From: Prorocentrum cordatum
Taxonomy: Eukaryota; Sar; Dinophyceae; Prorocentrales; Prorocentraceae
Assembly: GCA_963575745.1 (NCBI GenBank)
Contig: CAUYUJ010017662.1
Coordinates: forward strand, 198,872 to 228,824
DNA: 29,953 bases
Direction: 5' to 3'
Below, one piece after another: positions 9,191 through 18,639 of this stretch. Below the pieces are notes generated by a model, which saw only the letters and a list, made by a program, of their open reading frames with translations, was not told where the DNA came from and did not search any database. The translations under genes were made by a program, and so were the position numbers. How positions within the stretch are numbered: position 1 is the first letter of the stretch; each line of letters begins with the position of its first letter.

Positions 9191-9440
9191 ACTTTGGGCT
9201 AAGATGGTCTAACGCAAGATTTGCCTCCTCTTCCGAAAACCCTCTTCCCTTCTGGAAGGTCTGCCTCGCCCCCCTCCCAGGGCCTGGATTGGGGGGGGCA
9301 AGAAGTTAGAGCACCCAAGATGGCTCAAGAGGGCGTCCGACAGGATGACCTCCAAGCTGGCTCAAGATAGGCGGCGATGGTTCAGGATAGCTTCCGACCT
9401 ATCTCCAAGAGGCCCGACAAGGGCAACAAGACGGTCCCAG
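9191..9440. other. Non-coding spacer, no gene seen
   Basis: Contains a G8 run near 9291 and short words such as ATGGCTCAAGA. No ORF with recognisable content. Confidence 0.5.
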
Positions 9441-9800
9441 AGGCTCTCAGGAGCCCCCCATCAGGACCCCACGAAGAGGCCAAAATCCGTCAAACGCCTG
9501 AGGAGCGTCACTGATTGGTGCCTTCTCGCCTTTTCGCTTCCGACGCGCCTTCGAGGCCGGGCCCCCATAGACGGCCAGAAGAGCGCCCAGGAGCGGCCCA
9601 AGAGCGCCCCAAGAGGCGATGCCTGGGGCCCCAGAAGGGCGGGTGGGGGCCAAACGTTTGGACCCCCATCTTTTGATCGATGACCTCCAAGCCGGCCTCG
9701 AGAGGCCCTCCAGCTCCCAGGAGTGCCCCAAGAGGGCCCCAGGACGGCCCCAAGAGGGCCCAAGAGCGCCCCAAGAGCGTCTCACGAGGGCCCCAAGAGC
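9440..9800 (+). repeat. 10-11-bp periodic CCCAAGAG-type repeat
   Basis: Words like CCCCAAGAGGG, CCCCAGGACGG and CCCAAGAGCGC follow each other at 10-11-base spacing, densest at 9590-9620 and 9720-9800. Several overlapping open frames on both strands are by-products of this periodicity. Confidence 0.65.
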
Positions 9801-9807
9801 CGGTTTG

Positions 9808-9862
9808 CCTCCTCCTCCTCCTCCTCCTCCTCCTCCTCCTCCTCCTCCTCCTCCTCCTCCCC
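9808..9862 (+). repeat. Perfect (CCT)n microsatellite
   Basis: About 17 uninterrupted CCT units (9808-9860). It is the purest trinucleotide tract in the left half of the window. Confidence 0.95.
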
Positions 9863-10460
9863 ATTCTCCATGGATCCGCCGAGTTTTGCTTCACTATATG
9901 TGTCTCTTCATTCCTTTCCCCATCAACTCTCACGGGCAGGATTATTGAACGGGCTGTGCGGGATCCGCGAAGCGTGAAGAACCATCCTGGCGAAGATCTC
10001 AACCATCTGCAATTGTGAATACCATCATTGTGAGTGTCGACCTCGGTGGAGATCCCCATAGGGGCCCCGAAGCGAGTTAGATAATATAACATTGCAACTC
10101 GTCGATGGCAAACCAGACATGTTTTACACATCCGGGATGCACTAATCCAATGTGTGGGGTCCACGCTTGCAAACGTTCAACTGTTCTCTTGCTCAAATGT
10201 TCTCCTGACTTGATGTGTTCTCAACAATTTTGAGCCTTGCGCATTCGCTCCCTCCACCCTCGTTCGGGTTCTGTTGCTACCACGGGCGAGCACGTTGTCT
10301 CATTGCAGGCGGAGTCCGTGTCTAGCGCCGGCGGTCTGGCATCTGTTTTTCCGCTCCCTCCCGATCCCCCTCGCAATCCCCATTCCCTATTCCCACTCCC
10401 GCCCGCCCCCCATGCCCCCTTTTTGTTCCTGCGCGTCGCTCTCAACGGACCCCTTCTCCA
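9863..10460. other. Unique-looking spacer, no gene recognised
   Basis: Mixed composition with a few AT-richer patches (for example TTAGATAATATAACATTGC near 10077). Short open frames exist, but none carries a motif I recognise. Confidence 0.45.
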
Positions 10461-10640
10461 ATGCCTCTTCCTGATTCTCCTCCTCTCATCATCGCCATCA
10501 TCAACAGCATCGCCATGATCACTACCATCGCCATCACCATCATCATTACTCACCGCCACAGAAGTCATCACCACCCACAATCATCATCGTCATCATCATC
10601 AGCAGCAGCATCATGGGCAGCAGCAGCAACATCAGCGAGG
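10461..10640 (+). repeat. Degenerate CAT/ATC-rich tract
   Basis: Interrupted ATC, CAT and CAGCAG words. It encodes only Ile/His/Ser low-complexity peptides in the open frames crossing it. Confidence 0.75.
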
Positions 10641-12150
10641 TCAACCATGACATCTTGATCAGCCCCATCCCCTCACCCTCCTCATCCTCCTCGCCTCTTT
10701 CCCCTTCTCATTAGACCTCCACCCCCGCCGAACTCTCGCCCGCATCCTCGCCATCACTCCCCTCGCTTCTGGGGAGGATGCCGAGGCCTCGAGTGCCAAC
10801 GCTCCGTCGGCACGAAGAGCTGGGTGCATCCGACCGCGCGGCGCCCGGTAAAAGAAGACGAGGCAGGAGCGGGGAGGTTCGAGGAGAGGAGGGTATCGGT
10901 GAAACCGCAGAATCAGAGGGAACTGGAACCTCAGCCTCAACCATACTGCATCGGCCACACACACATTACATACAGAGCACGACAAGCCGAGGGTGGAGAG
11001 ACAAGGCTGCACCGCATTCGTACAGATAGAGGCGAATTGGATCAAAGTGTACGTTCTGGCGCCAACGCCGTATTGCACAACAAACCGCAATTCTCGGTTC
11101 CGCCTCGGATTGCTCAGGTGAGGACCCCGAAAGTCAAAGAGCATGTCTCTCGCAGTACTGATGGCATGTAAGAATGAATATTCGGAAGAAAGAATTCCTT
11201 GATCCTTAGCTGGTCTCGCTCGTTAAACTGGCCTGAGAGAACGGCCCCTCCCTGCTCTCTGAAGAAAAGCTGAATCCAAACAGCAACTGCGACGCAGTTA
11301 CGCTACCCCGTTGAGAAACGAGAGCTCGGAACCAGGTAGACGTGGCCCAAAACCTACGGTTCTGGGCGACAGAAGCCGAAGAATATGTTTGGTGACATTT
11401 CTCGACTTGCCCTGCATAGCAGTAGGTGGGCGCCATCGAGTGCTTAGGAGTGCACCCACCTTCACAGTGATATATCATTCACATGTGTTAACGTCTACGC
11501 TCACAGGTCACGCTGGCATGCGACTCCGAAGGGAAGCCGACGTTCACCTGCCATACAATGTCACTACCGAGGCCTCAGGACATCTGGCAATCTTCAATCC
11601 AAGTTACGGCTGTCTTCTTGCGTGGACGCAAGCAATTGTGTGACGCGCTGGGCGCATCCAGATCCCAATCCGACTCGCGGCCAGAGCGCCCTGACGAAGG
11701 CACACACTCATTACACTGGGGATGTCTCATTCAACTCGCCGAATGTTTCGCGCCCAGCTGATACCGCATCGTGGAGCACAGCGTCAGAAGCTACATGCTA
11801 CGCTTCAGAAGCTCATGGAGGTATAGCAGCTATGAAGGCAGCTGTGCCTACGCCAGCTCAAACCTGAGCTATAATAGACACAAGCTCAGCGCCAGCCGCG
11901 CGGTGAACTACAGTGTGTTACCTTAGGCGCTTTACGTTCGATCGAACGATGGTGCTTAACACAGCCGCCTCTTCAATGCCGCGAGCGAGTCAGGACAGTC
12001 ACGCATGACTGCTCCGTGGTGGCTGCATTACGATGATACTTCACGTCATTATGTCGCGATAAAACCATCAAATAACACTTTCAGGCAGCGACTCACTCGT
12101 ACCAGTGTGTCACGCTGACGCACAGAAATCTGTACGTTCACGACGGGAAG
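10641..12150. other. About 1.5 kb without recognisable gene
   Basis: Open frames of 60-161 codons occur on both strands (the longest is 10659-11144 minus), but none shows a domain, a repeat or conserved motifs. A 14-bp perfect palindrome, CGTTCGATCGAACG, lies at 11935-11948. Near the right end ACCAGTGTGTCACGC (12101-12115) recurs exactly at 13880-13894. Confidence 0.4.
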
Positions 12151-12169
12151 GAGCGGAGAGGAGCCAGGA

Positions 12170-12510
12170 TCGGGGAGGGGAAGGAGGAGGAGGAGGAACA
12201 GCAGCAACGGCAGTTCCTCCTGCTCATCCCCCTGTTCCTCCCCCTGCCCCCTCATCCCTTTCCTCCCTCTTGCCCCAGCACCCAGTCCGACCTCCTCCCT
12301 CATCCTCAGAACATTCCTCCTCCACATCCTCCTCCTCCTCCACCTCCTCCTCCTCATCATCCTCCTCCTCCTGCCCCAGCCCCCATCCTCCCTCCTCCTC
12401 CTCCCTCCTCCCTCCTCCTCCTGCTCTTCCTGCGCCGGCGCCACTCCTCCCTTCTCCCTTCCCCTCCTCCGCATCCTCATACCCTGCTCCCCCCCCCCCC
12501 CCATCCTCCT
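12170..12510 (+). repeat. GGA then CCT-rich tract ending in C14
   Basis: A short purine part (12172-12200, GGAGG words) switches to about 300 bases of CCT/CTC-rich sequence. It ends in 14 consecutive C (12489-12502) and a last CCT unit. The spliced-leader remnant starts at 12510 with no gap. Confidence 0.85.
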
Positions 12511-12546
12511 CCGTAGCAATTTTGGCTCAAGCCATGTTGGCTCAAA
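12510..12546 (+). other. Tandem dinoflagellate spliced-leader remnant (full-length plus truncated)
   Basis: 12510-12531 reads TCCGTAGCAATTTTGGCTCA followed by AG. Compared with DinoSL as known (D, CCGTAGCCATTTTGGCTCAA, G) there is a single difference, A for C at 12518. 12532-12546 reads CCATGTTGGCTCAAA, matching the last 15 bases of the leader with two changes. Truncation after the internal TAG is what is expected when a gene copied from spliced mRNA is trans-spliced again, using the AG inside the old leader. This marks the 5' end of a cDNA-derived insertion on the plus strand. A chance match this long is very unlikely in 30 kb. Confidence 0.85.
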
Positions 12547-12696
12547 TGCGAAACCGTCGCCCCGCGGCTTCGTGCTTGTTCGCAGCTGAGGTGCTGGCCC
12601 AAGGCGTCCTGCCTCAGCGGACTTCTAGCGAGCACCTCTCCCACCCTGCCAGCACGCCCAGTGCCCGGACGTTTTGCGCCGTTCCGAGTGTCTTCG

Positions 12697-13797
12697 ATGG
12701 GCAAGCGGGATGCTGAGCGCCAGCGGTGGCAGTGCAAGTCATGCACACATGAGAGGACAGGTAAGCAGTGGATCAACGATGCGTGGCGCACGAGCTGCTG
12801 CTCTGTGGGATCCACAGATCGACAGCTTTCGGCGGTCATGTGGAGCAGATCTCACCATCGGAGAGAGCAGGCAGCGCACGAGCCCGCTTGGAAGGAGGAG
12901 AATGCGTGGGCTCGGGGTCCGTCATCACCATCAAAAGACTCCAGTGAATTGGCAGCCCTTCGGGCCCGTTGTCAAAAGCTCGAGCAGCGATGCACCATCA
13001 GAAGGCAGCCAGCTCCTCTACCCTCCCTGAGGAGGACATCGTCATGGACGCGGAGGCCACGGACGAGCATGCGAGTGCTAGACTCACGGAGTTGGAGAAG
13101 GAACTGGCAGCAGTTGCAAACATTCGGGCCCTGCCTGGACAACGTGTCGACAAGAGCTTGAGCAAGAAAGAATCCGTATCCGTGCACGACTGCTGGAATC
13201 CAAGCCAGTCGATGCCAGGGTTCGTACAGTCACCGAACGTTTAGAGGCGACCAAGAAGCAGCTGGCCAAATCCAAAGATGGCTTACAGTCTCAGAAAGAT
13301 CAGCTGGCCAAGATGCAGAAGGCCAGTGCTGATGCCGCCACCAATTTCCAGAAGCGGGAGCAGGATATCAAGCAGCTGGCCCAGCAGCGCAGCGTCCTTG
13401 CGCGGCGGGCGTTGGGCAGCTCACCAGAAGTGTCGGCCTTGAGCCAGGATCAAGGCACGCTCCCAGGGGGTGCTGGAGCCATGTGGTCTCGGCGACAAAG
13501 TGGTCGGTCGCAGCGGAGTTGGTCAAGCAATTCCCAACCATGGTCACCAATGCGACGCTGGTCCCATTTGGCACAGGCGAGGCGATGGTCGAAGAATAAG
13601 CGCCACCGACGTCGGCGGACCAGCTACCAATCGAGCAGATCAAGCAGACGCTGGCTTCCTTCCTGTCGGCAGACAGCATCTCGACTGACGAGGCTGAGAT
13701 CCGTGAGTTGGCCAACAAGCTGTGGAAGTGGAAGAGTGCTCCGCCCCCCAGCCAATACACTCCTTCCCAGACCCTCAAAAACCTGGCACATCCCTAA
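12697..13797 (+). pseudogene. Element B ORF1: zinc-motif and coiled-coil protein, frameshifted
   Basis: The first ATG in the open frame after the leader is at 12697, giving a leader of about 165 bases with no in-frame stop. The start MGKRDAERQRWQCKSC resembles element A ORF1 around its Cys cluster (WQCGKC). A second Cys pair, WRTSCCSVG, follows. Sense then moves to another frame (ASARLTELEKELAAVANIR, about 13080) and a third (LEQERIRIRARLLESKPV, then LEATKKQLAKSKDG and KREQDIKQLAQQ, 13150-13390), a clear long coiled coil. It returns to the first frame (VAAELVKQFPTMV; TAA at 13597-13599; EIRELANKLWKWKS) and ends at TAA 13795-13797. The role is inferred as RNA binding and multimerisation, as for other ORF1 proteins. 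Confidence 0.6.
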
Positions 13798-13970
13798 CCT
13801 AACCTGACCCAGCCCCTGTCGACACTGCGCCAAAGCTGACCTGACCCACTACAGCTAACCAGACCAACGGCTCGGCGACACCAGTGTGTCACGCGCGCGC
13901 GCTGTAGCAACTGATGCGCCGAAATGGAGCGACACGGCAACATTGCAGTGCACTCATCTCATCTCATCTC

Positions 13971-14072
13971 AGATTCTTCATTGTAGCCGAAGTGAGATGA
14001 GTGTCGCTCCATGGAGTGACATTGAAGTGCCCACTGTTTCACTCATCTCTCTTCGGCTACAATGAAGAATCT
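13971..14072. repeat. Foldback: 33-bp inverted repeat with 36-base loop
   Basis: The left arm 13971-14003 (AGATTCTTCATTGTAGCCGA...) and right arm 14040-14072 (...CGGCTACAATGAAGAATCT) are reverse complements with one mismatch. The loop region contains GTCGCTCCATGGAGTGAC, itself almost palindromic. GTGTCGCTCCAT in the loop region is the exact complement of ATGGAGCGACAC at 13924-13935, so a larger alternative fold exists. Confidence 0.9.
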
Positions 14073-14450
14073 GACCAGCGCTGAAGCGAGAGCTACATTT
14101 GCAAGCACGGATGTGGCCAGCGCTGAGGCGAGAGCAACACTCGCAATCGTGTCTGTGGCCGGCGCTCAGGGGAGAGCACCCGTCGTAGTCGTGGAGGGGC
14201 TGGCGGGGAGGTGAGAGTGACGCTCGCAATCATGAATGTGGGCCACGCTGCAGCGAGAACAACGTTGACAGTCAATGATGTGGCCAGGGCTGAAGCGAAA
14301 ACCAAACTCGCAATCAAAGATGTGGCCAGCGCTGAGGCGAAACCAATATTCGCAATCATGGATGTGGCTGGGGCTGAGGCCAAACAACAGTCGTGATAGT
14401 GGATGTGGCCAACTGTGAGAGGAGAGCATCCGTCGTAGTCGTGGGCGAGA
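14073..14450 (+). repeat. 42-bp minisatellite, about eight to nine degenerate units
   Basis: GTGGCC-type starts at 14113, 14155, 14280, 14322, 14364 and 14405 show a 42-base period. The unit core is GATGTGGCCAGCGCTGAGGC then GAnACCAnACTCGCAATCA. Because 42 is a multiple of three, 14-residue repeats are open on both strands: plus DVASAEAKTKLAIK (14211-14396), minus GHIHDCE/GHIFDCE-type (14166-14618). I see no evidence that either is translated. Confidence 0.85.
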
Positions 14451-15480
14451 TGTCCCAGTGCAAGCGCGCACCAGCTCTAGCGCAACAAGCAGCACCACCA
14501 AGACGAACACTCCCAGAAGCAGCAGCACCATGCGCAGCAGCAACAGCACCAGCACCCGCTTCGCGTGGGCCAGGCTCGGTGTTACCGAGGTCGGGGTCAC
14601 GTTAGGTGGGTAGTCCACGTTAGGGGGGGTGCACCAGCGATGCGTTCACTGAGACATCAATAGTGTATTTCCATGTGGTGGCTGTGGAGTCTGAGGGTTG
14701 GACTCGTACAACAGGCAGCGTGGCTCGTGAGCCGAGGGCGACAAACCAGCTAAGCCCAGCAGTCATGTTCGAACTGATCGGCCAATGCATTATGGCGGTC
14801 ACTCTGCACCGTAATATTTTGATCTGACTTGGGATGAATTTGAGTTCCCGAGCGAGTCCGTTACAGTCTGGAGTGGTACGACCGTAGGTATTGCAACTGC
14901 CGAAAAAGGCTCCAATCAATTCTCTACGATTTGTCTGCGTCAGACGTGTCTCTTCCGAGTTCGGGTGGCACCAACAGGCCACGCCGTGCGCTAGAAGTGC
15001 CGCTACGACTCCCTCGGGAGTCGAAGCGACCCCTCTCCCAGGTTCGTCAGGTGGAGGCTCCACCTTAGGGACAGACCGCATGCTCTGGGAAGTGCATTCC
15101 CTGGAGATGGTCGGGTATCAGCCCCATCGGTGCCCGAGAACGCTGCCCTCCTGTCCTAACCCAAAGAAGGCTGCCAGCGCTTTGGCGGGTCACGATCGGG
15201 CTGGGAGTTTCCCCGATCGGGCGATCCCTGGTGCTGTCGGCTGCAAGGGGGGACGAGTACACCTTCGCCACTTGCGAGGGCCACAGTGGCGGCTCAAGAG
15301 GACCACTCGGAGTCGGTGCTGGTCATTTCGACGTCGGCGTCTTCAGCATAGGCTTCGGATGGAAGGCAGCACAGCAGCGGTGGTCCGGTCGATCTTTTGT
15401 CAGAGGCTTCGCAGGAACACCACGAGGACGCCTGCTCAGACCTGATCATCCGCACCACCAACGGCAAAGCGCGGCAAAGC
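14451..15480. other. Unassigned sequence inside element B
   Basis: Starts with a CAG/CACCAG-rich patch (14490-14570). No retroelement motif can be identified. Open frames on both strands (14891-15445 plus, 14620-15081 minus) are the only candidates. Confidence 0.4.
14620..15081 (-). CDS. Hypothetical 153-residue open frame, doubtful
   Basis: An ATG-initiated minus-strand frame with unbiased composition, unlike the repeat-derived frames around it (for example CNTYGRTTPDCNGL, ATTWKYTIDVSVNASL). No domain, signal peptide or membrane segment is evident. It lies opposite the direction of element B and has no support beyond openness. Chance is a fair alternative at this length and GC content. Confidence 0.15.
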   Translation of the reverse strand: MRSVPKVEPPPDEPGRGVASTPEGVVAALLAHGVACWCHPNSEETRLTQTNRRELIGAFFGSCNTYGRTTPDCNGLARELKFIPSQIKILRCRVTAIMHWPISSNMTAGLSWFVALGSRATLPVVRVQPSDSTATTWKYTIDVSVNASLVHPP

Positions 15481-16207
15481 GCTGCGGACATCCCCAATTG
15501 GCTCAACCCTAAGCTTCCCCACACCCGTTTGATTCCGGAGACCAGACTGGCACCTCCGCGTGAGGCAGCAACTCACCAGTGGAGTCGACCTGTCTCACGC
15601 AGACTGTCGCTGGCTTCGGCGTTACAGGCAGGAGATGCGGAGTTGGCATGGTCAGGTCGCGTGGGAATTCCCCCGCCAGAGGAGGTTGAAGTCAATCATG
15701 TTCCTGAGGTGCCAGGCGCATGGACACATCGAGCTGTACTTCGGTGACTAACGGACGGTGGGTCCAGGATGCATGCTCCTAATCGGGCCGATATGTCTAA
15801 CATTGTCCATTGGGGTTGACGAGGACAAGCTCGACCTGTGGGCGTTCCTGGCGGCCGACGTTGGAGGTCAACCCTGCCCATCTCTGCTTGGTGGCGGCTG
15901 GAACTTCAGTCCCGAAAGTCTTGGGAACCTGGCGTGGCCGGAGCCCACCCATCATCGCGGTACTTCTGCAAAGGTGAGGGCCCCACGTGCGGCCAGAAGG
16001 CCTACGACTACACCACAGCTTCCGAAGCCCTCCATGCGTTCCAAGCGGCGGTGGGCACATCGGACGACAGACGTGTCGCGCACGCCTCGGGTCTTCAGGA
16101 AGAGGCCGCATGGTTGGGTTGAGCAGCCCCTCGAGCATCTCCCCTGGAGTAGCCCAAGATTGATGGATATGGCAATCGACCGGCCCGTCGGGATCGCCCT
16201 AACGTAG
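15480..16207 (+). pseudogene. Element B EEP endonuclease remnant
   Basis: IPETRLAPPREAATHQW (near 15530) resembles the QETRL segment carrying the catalytic Glu. PSLLGGGWNFSPESLG (near 15880) corresponds to the GGDWNxxPxxL motif, with the metal-binding Asp replaced by Gly. In another frame TCGQKAYDYTTASEALHAF (near 15983) corresponds to the C-terminal (I/Y)DYFxVS strand. At least two frame changes and several stops lie between these pieces. It would nick target DNA in an intact element and is non-functional here. Confidence 0.5.
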
Positions 16208-16541
16208 CCGCTCCAGCTCACTGAGGTTGATATGTTCGAGACGTCGTAGACGTAGAAGCGATGGCGTCAGGATGGTTTTCGGAGGCTGAGGCTTACCAGT
16301 GCAACGTTTTTCCAAGTGGCTGGTCATGAACGTCGCTGATAATGTGGGCGATCGAACCAATTACAACTTGTTCGGAAGCCGCCTCTGAATTGAATTAAGC
16401 TTTAGCGTAAGAGGCAAGATGCGTCGGCCACTCGAGCATCGACATCGTTCATAAAGCTTTTGAAGACCTACCTGCTTATTATGAGGCCCCCAAGTGGATC
16501 CAAGATTCAACAGTCCTAGCATCGTGAAAGGATCAGGTCCA

Positions 16542-17740
16542 AGTTGATGGAGTCGGAGATCTCAGAGCCTCTCTCGATCAAAGAAGCCATCGACAGCCCA
16601 TGCATGAAGCGTCGAGCTCTTGGGATGGAAGCCAAGCAGGAGATCGGTAACTGGATGCTTGAACAGTTCCAGGATGAAGCAGCTTTTAGGCTGCGTGTTG
16701 ACAGGGCTGAGAAAGGTGAGCTGTGGCGCGAGGAGCGGTTGTGGGATCTGGCCGTCTGGCGCACTTCGTAATCAAGCTTCGAACAACTCGAGGCCATTCC
16801 CATAATTCAGCGCCAGGTCATGCAGTCACTGGTGCAGCGGTGGCTAATACCTTGCAGGAGTGGGGCGGGTTGTGGATCTCCCCGCGTCGGTCGCAGGAGG
16901 CCCATCCCAATTTATGGTCATATCAGTGGACACTGCCAGCAATCACATCAGGCAACATCCGATCAGTCAGCAAAATCTTTGGCAAGTCGAAGGCGCTGGG
17001 CTGGGACAACATCCACATGAGCTTGCTGAAGTTTCTCCCAGACTCGAATCGTAAGCGAGTGGAAGCCATGTTAAATTCCTGGGAGGAACGCAGTCCAAAG
17101 TGTGCTCAGATCTTGCTGATCATAGTGGTGTTCCTTCCCAAGCCCCAGGGCGGCACCCGCCCGATTGGGCGTTTGCCCTTCCGGGGCAGGCTGTGGTCGA
17201 GGATCAGGCAGGGATATGTCAAAGCGTGGGAAAAGCAGGTGCACTCAGCAGCTTCCTGGGGCAAGAACTCCTCCAGCAGTGCAAACAAAGTGGCGTACGT
17301 CCACAAATGTTATGCGCGCATGCCCGTCGACATGGTATGGTGTCTCCCAGGCTGCTCTATGACAGCACGAAGTTACGCGAGAACATTGCGCATTCGGAGC
17401 TCTAGACGGCAGCAAATCATTGGAATTTCAACTGAGGGCTACTGCGTGCTCTTTGTCATTTGCATCGGGCTCCGAGGAGAGCCAGATGGTCAGGCAGCAC
17501 GAGCTTCGAGATCATTCCGAAAGGCACGGTCGTGGCTGGGTGCTCGACAGCGACGGGTGTGGTCAAGCTCGTGAACCTGTCGCTGCTGAGAAAGATCGCC
17601 ATCGAGACGCCACCGACGAGGCATCAACGAGGACGACTTCTCGGCCCACGTCGTGGGCGGCCCTGCGACCGTGTGCAGGGCTGGTGCCAAAACACATTCC
17701 ATCATCACATCTAAGCTTCAGAAGCGCCAACTACCTGTAA
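16542..17740 (+). pseudogene. Element B reverse transcriptase
   Basis: Charged linker (EKGELWREERLWDLAVW) comes first, then in a 283-codon frame (16723-17574) the fingers KALGWDNIHMSLLKFLP and VVFLPKPQGGTRPIGRLPF followed by RIRQGYVKAWEK, a typical RT start. In a second frame motif B reads IIPKGTVVAGCSTATGVVKL (near 17510-17570). In a third frame motif C reads NEDDFSAHVVGG (17626-17661), where Y/FVDD is usual; both Asp are kept. Motif A is not clear, and the region around 17270-17450 appears rearranged or mutated. It resembles element C rather than A. Confidence 0.7.
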
Positions 17741-17899
17741 TTGGCTTATGACCCAGGGCTACTGGACGGCCTCAAGGCGAAACCAGACCGGGACCTCCCT
17801 TAGGAACAAACTGGTTCTATCCCACCGTGATTTAGGCGGGGATTCCAATTCGGATTCTCACCGGCGGGTTGGCACTCAGGCCAGTAGGGTTGCAGCTGG

Positions 17900-18340
17900 G
17901 CTTGAAGAAGGCAATCAACCATCTGACATGAGCCGAACGTCGGCATCTTCCGCCGTTTTCGGGCTGGGCCTCTTGCCAATGCCTCGTGGGGCTCTCATAT
18001 TATGGCCATGGCCCCATACCAGCTCCACAAGCTCCGCATCAAGGCGGCCAACTCTTGGGGTCCACTTGCGCGGGTGCTTCCTTGGGGTTCAGGTTTCTGT
18101 GCCTGCACGACCCCCTGCTTGTCATCACCACGGCTGTGGTTAAGGAGCGTGTGAACATTGTTTGGGCGCGCACGGTCTCGGATGTCGTCCTTTCAGCGTG
18201 CATTCAGGATGTCAAAGGAGTTCCGAGACCACCCCGGTCCTTGGCAGATGGTGCGTCAGCCTTTGGCAGCCCTCGTTCTGATGTTAGTTCTATTTGACTG
18301 GGCTCCCGATGTTGAAGCAGATTCACCGCTGGTGACCCCC
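17900..18340 (+). pseudogene. Element B post-RT region
   Basis: YGHGPIPAPQAP and HDPLLVITTAVVKERVNIVW (near 18105) correspond to the RT C-terminal region. A different frame carries MVRQPLAALVLMLVLFDWAP (near 18250), equivalent to ARGPIAATWAVLWDVDW in element C. The frames differ, so it is broken. Confidence 0.45.
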
Positions 18341-18613
18341 ATCGCAGCTGTAATCTTGAGCAGGCACCCAGGGCCTTTGTCGTGCAGCTGGCTAGCTCGG
18401 CGGTTCGGCGAGCTATCGAAAGGGAAGGGCAAAAACTCCAGGATTCTTTCTCGGCCTGGTCAGGGCCGGCCTGCGTTCCGGGATGCGGCTATCAGCCTTT
18501 CGGCCAAGCAACCGTCGCCAATGCTGGAGAAGAGAGAGGCTCGACCCTGTCCTTGGGAGGGCAGCGCACAAGATGACAGCGTTGAGGGTTAATGCGTTCG
18601 AGTTGGTTGCTCG

Positions 18614-18630
18614 GTGTGTGTGTGTGTGTG
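18614..18630 (+). repeat. (GT)n microsatellite in element B
   Basis: Eight and a half GT units at a point where the coding frame of the pre-RNase H linker changes. Confidence 0.9.
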
Positions 18631-18639
18631 CCCCAGCCC

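Noticed and set aside
9311-9370. Two spliced-leader-like words (ATGGCTCAAGA, CTGGCTCAAGA)
   Set aside because: They match only the GGCTCAAG end and lack the upstream TTTT and CCGTAG parts. They fit the surrounding short-period repeat better.
10659-11144. 161-codon minus-strand open frame
   Set aside because: No motif, overlaps other open frames, and length is unremarkable at this GC content.
13792-13805. Telomere-like CCTAACCTAACC
   Set aside because: Only about two units, and not the TTTAGGG type expected in dinoflagellates.
14073-14450. CRISPR array
   Set aside because: Units are contiguous and degenerate, with no alternation of identical repeats and unique spacers.
15483-15500. AATTGGCTCAA resembling the leader
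   Set aside because: Short match inside the degenerate coding frame of element B (IPNWLNP) with no acceptor-like context.
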